A stretch of 64,000 nt of DNA from the NCBI GenBank assembly GCA_028284415.1, contig JANQRU010000007.1, positions 905,243-969,242 on the forward strand, given 5' to 3'. The notes under the pieces were generated by a model that did no database searches, had not been told where the DNA came from, and saw only the letters and a program-made list of their open reading frames with translations. Source of the DNA: Pyrinomonadaceae bacterium (GTDB lineage: Bacteria > Acidobacteriota > Blastocatellia > Pyrinomonadales > Pyrinomonadaceae). Both the position numbers and the translations under genes were made by a program. Below, piece after piece: positions 60,786 to 64,000 of the stretch; the first letter of the stretch is position 1; every line of letters begins with the position of its first letter.

Positions 60786-62357
60786 ATGAAATCTGAAAAT
60801 GAATACGATGTCGCCGTCATTGGCGGCGGACATAATGGTTTGACTTGTGCTTGTTACCTTGCGAAAGCGGGGTTAAAAGTCGTTGTTCTCGAACGCCGTC
60901 ATATCATCGGCGGAGCGGTTTGCACCGAAGAGGATCTAATCGAGGGTTATAAAATTGATGTCGGCTCATCGGCACATATAATGATCCATCTCACGCCCGT
61001 CGTCCAAGACCTAGAACTCGAAAAATTCGGACTTGAATACATTGATTGCGACCCGTTTGCGTTTGCACCTTTGGCGGATGGAAGCGGAGCGATTCATTTT
61101 TGGAAAGACGTTGATAAAACCTGTGAATCTATAGCGAAAATCTCGCCCGAAGACGCGGACAGATATAGAGATTTCATCGAAGAATGGCAGAAATTAAACG
61201 AAGGAGTTTTTGAAGCGTTTTTGAAACCGCCGACGCTTGTAAATCTGATGCGTTATATGATTCTCAAACGCAACAAAAACCCTGCCGATATGGTTCGCAA
61301 ACTGATGACTTCCTACGGTTCACTCATCAAAGAAACTTTCAAACACGAAGGCGTGCGAGCGGCGATGGCTTGGATGGCGGCACAATCGGGACCACCGCCA
61401 ACTGCAATGGCTTCGGGCGATTTCGTCGGCTGGCATTCGATGATGCACAAAAGCGGTATTAAGCGTCCAAAGGGCGGCTCGGGAATGCTCACACAAGCAA
61501 TGGCAAAATGCTTCGAGCATCATGGTGGAGATATTTTGCTTGATGCGGAAGTCGAAAAGATCGAAGTCGAAGGCAAACAAACAAAAGGAATTTTATTAAA
61601 AGACGGCAGACGCATCGAAGCTAAACGCATCGTCTCAAACGCCCATGTTTACACGACATTTCTAAAACTCATCGGCAAAGAAAATCTGCCTTCGAAATTT
61701 GCCGAACGCATCGAAAACATACGAATCGGCAACGGTTTCGGAATGATTGTCCGCTGTGCTGTTTCCGAATTACCCGACTACACTGCCGCACCAAATGGCG
61801 GAAATCCAGCCGATTGTCATCACGGCTTACAACTTCTCTGCCCGACGATGCAATATCTCGACGACTCCTACGCCGATTATCTGCGAGGAATTCCATCGCA
61901 AAAACCGGGAGCATTGGCAATGACCTTCTCATCCATTGATCCAACGCTCGCACCAAAAGACAAACACACCCTTTTCATCTGGGGACAATACTACCCGTTC
62001 GACCTCTCGACAGGCGAATCTTGGGACGACATCGAAAACCGCGAAGCCGACAAACTAATCGAAGTAGTCAACAATTATGCTCCCAACGTCAAAAACTCCA
62101 TCATAGACCGCTTCATCCAATCCCCACTCGATCTCGAACGCCGCATCGGACTCCTCAAAGGCAACGTAATGCACGTAGAAATGGAATTCGACCAAATGTT
62201 CTACTTCCGCCCTCTACCCGAAATCTCGCACTACAAAACACCATTCAAAAACCTATATTTAACTGGTGCTTCAACCCATCCCGGCGGCGGCGTCTTCGCC
62301 GCAAGCGGACACAATACAGCCAAAGTTGTTTTGAAGGATGTGAAGGGTTGGTTCTAA
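60786..62357 (+). CDS. FAD-dependent oxidoreductase of the CrtO/PYROXD2 type
   Basis: A 523-residue flavoprotein of the phytoene dehydrogenase superfamily. It begins with DVAVIGGGHNGLTCACYLAK and ERRHIIGGAVCTEE, has MASGDFVGWHSMMHKSGIKR and GGSGMLTQAMAKCFEHHGGD (selection of the FAD fold) and ends in LYLTGASTHPGGGVFAASGH. The 'GGGHNGL' start and the length point to the CrtO/PYROXD2 group and not to CrtI. CrtO is a carotene ketolase, but most members have no known substrate. It is monocistronic with a terminator. Confidence 0.85.
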   Translation: MKSENEYDVAVIGGGHNGLTCACYLAKAGLKVVVLERRHIIGGAVCTEEDLIEGYKIDVGSSAHIMIHLTPVVQDLELEKFGLEYIDCDPFAFAPLADGSGAIHFWKDVDKTCESIAKISPEDADRYRDFIEEWQKLNEGVFEAFLKPPTLVNLMRYMILKRNKNPADMVRKLMTSYGSLIKETFKHEGVRAAMAWMAAQSGPPPTAMASGDFVGWHSMMHKSGIKRPKGGSGMLTQAMAKCFEHHGGDILLDAEVEKIEVEGKQTKGILLKDGRRIEAKRIVSNAHVYTTFLKLIGKENLPSKFAERIENIRIGNGFGMIVRCAVSELPDYTAAPNGGNPADCHHGLQLLCPTMQYLDDSYADYLRGIPSQKPGALAMTFSSIDPTLAPKDKHTLFIWGQYYPFDLSTGESWDDIENREADKLIEVVNNYAPNVKNSIIDRFIQSPLDLERRIGLLKGNVMHVEMEFDQMFYFRPLPEISHYKTPFKNLYLTGASTHPGGGVFAASGHNTAKVVLKDVKGWF

Positions 62358-62371
62358 ACCATCTTTCCTTG

Positions 62372-62522
62372 TAGCCATGTCGTTTACGGCATGGCTTTTT
62401 GGTTTGAGATGAGTAGGGCGTTTCAACGTCCTTATCTTATGCTTTAGCAGGAGAATCAAAGGACGTTGAAACGCCCTAAAAAGAAATCTCAACATTTGAC
62501 CACGCCGTAAACGACATGGCTA
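62372..62522. repeat. Nested fold-back element of about 150 bases
   Basis: Three perfect inverted pairs are nested: 62372-62390 with 62504-62522 (tagccatgtcgtttacggc), 62404-62410 with 62486-62492 (ttgagat), and 62415-62433 with 62459-62477 (agggcgtttcaacgtcctt). The whole can fold into one long stem. There is no reading frame. It resembles a MITE or a structured RNA. Confidence 0.85.
62374..62400 (+). terminator. Rho-independent terminator after 60786-62357
   Basis: Stem gccatg/catggc (62374-62379 with 62390-62395) with a ten-base loop is followed by ttttt. It is part of the left arm of the fold-back element 62372-62522, so the repeat serves as terminator. Confidence 0.6.
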
Positions 62523-62544
62523 AAGGAAGATTATTTACTGAAAC

Positions 62545-63648
62545 TTAAGCATTTTCACTTTCATAAAAAGCAAAAACCCGTTTTAATTCTTCATCATGTT
62601 CGTAAATCTCATCAAGATTTTCAATTGGAATCCGAGTTTCTTCTCTTTCTTCATTGAAAACACCTAGATATTTCTGCTCACGATTAAAATGCAATCTTGC
62701 TAAAGGTTTGCGATTGTTATCATCAAGCAAAATTCCCATATAACTTTGCGTATCTCGGTGAACAATTCTTTTTGATTCAACCATTCCGCGTAAAATCGCT
62801 TTAACAATAAAGAAGCCTTCAAGTTCTTCCTCTGTTGTTTCAATTAAATCTTCTCGGCTTAGCGTTTTTTCTTCTTTCGCAGGTTCAAATGATTCCGTTT
62901 CTTCCAAAGCTGAAAAGTCAAAATCACCGCTTCCTGCTTCTGACATTGCAGATTTAAGTCTTTTGTTTATTTTTTCATTAATCAACTGATTAAATGCTTT
63001 TTTGGCGATTCCTGAGAAATACTCTCTACGATTTTCTGTTAGAACTCCTCCGAAAACTTTCGACGCAACAAATCTGACAAATTCTTCAGACGGATTTTCC
63101 AACTGTTCCGAGAGCAATCTTTTTATCTGTCGTGTGTACTTGAGTTCTCCGGCAGAGGTCATCAAATTGTCTATATCAAAAGAGTCTTTAGTGAGTTTTT
63201 TAAGTTCATTAACTTGTGAATTTTGAAGTTCTAAAAGATTGACCTCAAGAAATGGCTTCTCATCCATTTTATTTTGGGCTTCCAAATCTGTATAAAACTG
63301 ATAAACAATTCCATTCGTTAAAACTGCAACTCTCGCATCTGTTACAGCGAAATAACGAAATAATTGTGAAGCGTGTCCAACATTCAAATCACTTCCGCAA
63401 TGCTTACACTCAAAAAGCATAATCATTTCGTCATCTTTTTTAATTGCGTAATCAACTTTTTCACCTTTTTTTATTCCTACATCAGCCGTGAATTCGGGAA
63501 TTACTTCCAAAGGATTAAAAATATCGTATCCCAAAATACTGATAAAAGGCATAACCAGAGCATTTTTCGTCGCTTCTTCAGTTTGAAGCACATCACGCAT
63601 CTTCGGAATTTTCGCTGATAATTCTTGCAGTTCATCAATGAAGTCCAT
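62545..63648 (-). CDS. HsdR_N-type (PD-(D/E)xK) restriction endonuclease-like protein
   Basis: A 367-residue protein. The N-terminal 150 residues match the type I restriction enzyme R-protein N-terminal domain: EEATKNALVMPFISILGYD, then Asp66 (KVDYAI), Glu80-x-Lys82 (LFECKHCGSDLNVGHASQL) and AVLTNGIVYQFYTDLE. The C-terminal part is helical with an end that looks like a separate beta domain (FIVKAILRGMVESKR, LARLHFNREQKYLGVF). No methylase or specificity subunit is nearby, so it is a lone nuclease of this fold. Such proteins are common in genomes and their target is unknown. Confidence 0.85.
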   Translation of the reverse strand: MDFIDELQELSAKIPKMRDVLQTEEATKNALVMPFISILGYDIFNPLEVIPEFTADVGIKKGEKVDYAIKKDDEMIMLFECKHCGSDLNVGHASQLFRYFAVTDARVAVLTNGIVYQFYTDLEAQNKMDEKPFLEVNLLELQNSQVNELKKLTKDSFDIDNLMTSAGELKYTRQIKRLLSEQLENPSEEFVRFVASKVFGGVLTENRREYFSGIAKKAFNQLINEKINKRLKSAMSEAGSGDFDFSALEETESFEPAKEEKTLSREDLIETTEEELEGFFIVKAILRGMVESKRIVHRDTQSYMGILLDDNNRKPLARLHFNREQKYLGVFNEEREETRIPIENLDEIYEHDEELKRVFAFYESENA

Positions 63649-63815
63649 AAGTATCGCTCCTGTTTACTAACGAGATTATCTTCTGAAATGCTAGGAGATA
63701 AATTGTTTGAGTTTGATTGTGAAATAATAATCCAAAATAAAATAAAATACTAGGGGACTTCGAACTCGCGTAGGATGCCGTTTCTTTGGTCGCTTTACCC
63801 TACGCTATTATATTT

Positions 63816-63990
63816 GTCGCTTTCAGCGACGGAATCATCTTTTGCATTAGCCATTGAAAATGGCGTTAGCGTAGAGCCTAGTGTGAAGCGATAGCGAAAC
63901 GCTAGGTCATTGATAAAAAAGATTTTAGAGCCATCAAAGATGGCGACAGCGTATGAAAATGGGATTTTGCTGTCGCCCTTTTTCAAGGGC
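63816..63990. repeat. Cluster of short palindromes at the right edge
   Basis: Five hairpins lie within 175 bases: 63816-63830 (gtcgct/agcgac), 63850-63864 (gccatt/aatggc), 63930-63944 (gccatc/gatggc), 63943-63950 with 63969-63976 (gcgacagc/gctgtcgc) and 63975-63990 (gccctt/aagggc). A weak cctag/ctagg pair lies between. A 63-codon frame across them (63795-63986, minus) looks like translated repeat, so I do not call a gene. The rest of 63649-64000 shows no gene. Confidence 0.7.
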
Positions 63991-64000
63991 TTTATCGCTT

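Noticed and set aside
63795..63986. 63-codon minus-strand open frame at the right edge
   Set aside because: It runs through five palindromes, and its residues are what the repeats give when translated. No SD or family resemblance.

Overview
The window looks like a chromosomal segment of an AT-rich, Gram-negative-type bacterium. The gene mix points to Acidobacteriota, probably a Blastocatellia-like lineage, but this is inference from gene families and no rRNA is present. The pointers are: membrane one-component regulators with an OmpR-type winged helix and a TolB-like propeller, a Sigma70-ECF factor next to a Ser/Thr kinase with a TPR tail, a bacterial tricorn protease, zinc-ribbon TonB proteins, and many secreted proteins and lipoproteins. 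I see no tRNA, rRNA, CRISPR array, transposase or phage structural gene.

Layout. 0-0.7 kb: recR (cut by the window edge) and ybaB. 0.8-9.9 kb: a region of secreted proteins with a winged-helix/propeller regulator (1984-4251, minus) divergent from an operon of a small zinc-ribbon protein, a secreted propeller-like protein, a secreted family protein and a lipoprotein (4393-7540). 10.1-11.6 kb: an AT-rich cassette of three overlapping unknown genes. 11.6-19.7 kb: four signalling genes on the minus strand (two regulator paralogues, an ECF sigma factor, a kinase-TPR protein). 19.8-24.2 kb: a second copy of the divergent small-protein/secreted-protein arrangement, then a membrane protein, a lipoprotein with Tudor/Agenet-like repeats, a caspase-like (DUF4347-type) protein and an unknown 336-residue protein. 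24.4-27.7 kb: tricorn-type protease. 27.8-34.6 kb: a molybdenum hydroxylase operon of the PaoABC type with XdhC and MocA maturation genes. 34.8-41.7 kb: membrane and SnoaL-like proteins, then a possible nucleic-acid/defence block (coiled-coil protein, HNH nuclease, UvrD-type helicase, and a two-gene zinc-ribbon/HEPN-like cassette). 42-46.5 kb: secreted protein, coiled-coil lipoprotein, ankyrin protein, zincin-like protein. 46.5-51.8 kb: CrtI-like oxidoreductase, ABC transporter pair, aminotransferase. 51.9-56.8 kb: two TonB-type proteins, a subtilase and a patatin. 56.9-62.4 kb: sodium:solute symporter, LpxO-like hydroxylase, secreted protein, CrtO/PYROXD2-like oxidoreductase. 62.5-63.6 kb: a lone HsdR_N-type nuclease.

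Five secreted proteins (861-1766, 5837-6856, 8028-8933, 8979-9890, 20346-21260) are recognisable paralogues that I cannot match to a named family. They cluster around the winged-helix/propeller regulators. Two regulators are divergent from the same type of small protein, with the same TATAAC-to-ATG spacing. This repeated unit is the best candidate for an undescribed system. The second candidate is the 21.8-24.2 kb run with a caspase-like His/Cys protein followed by a possible partner or substrate. Spacers carry several kinds of inverted repeats; two of them supply the stop codon of the adjacent gene.
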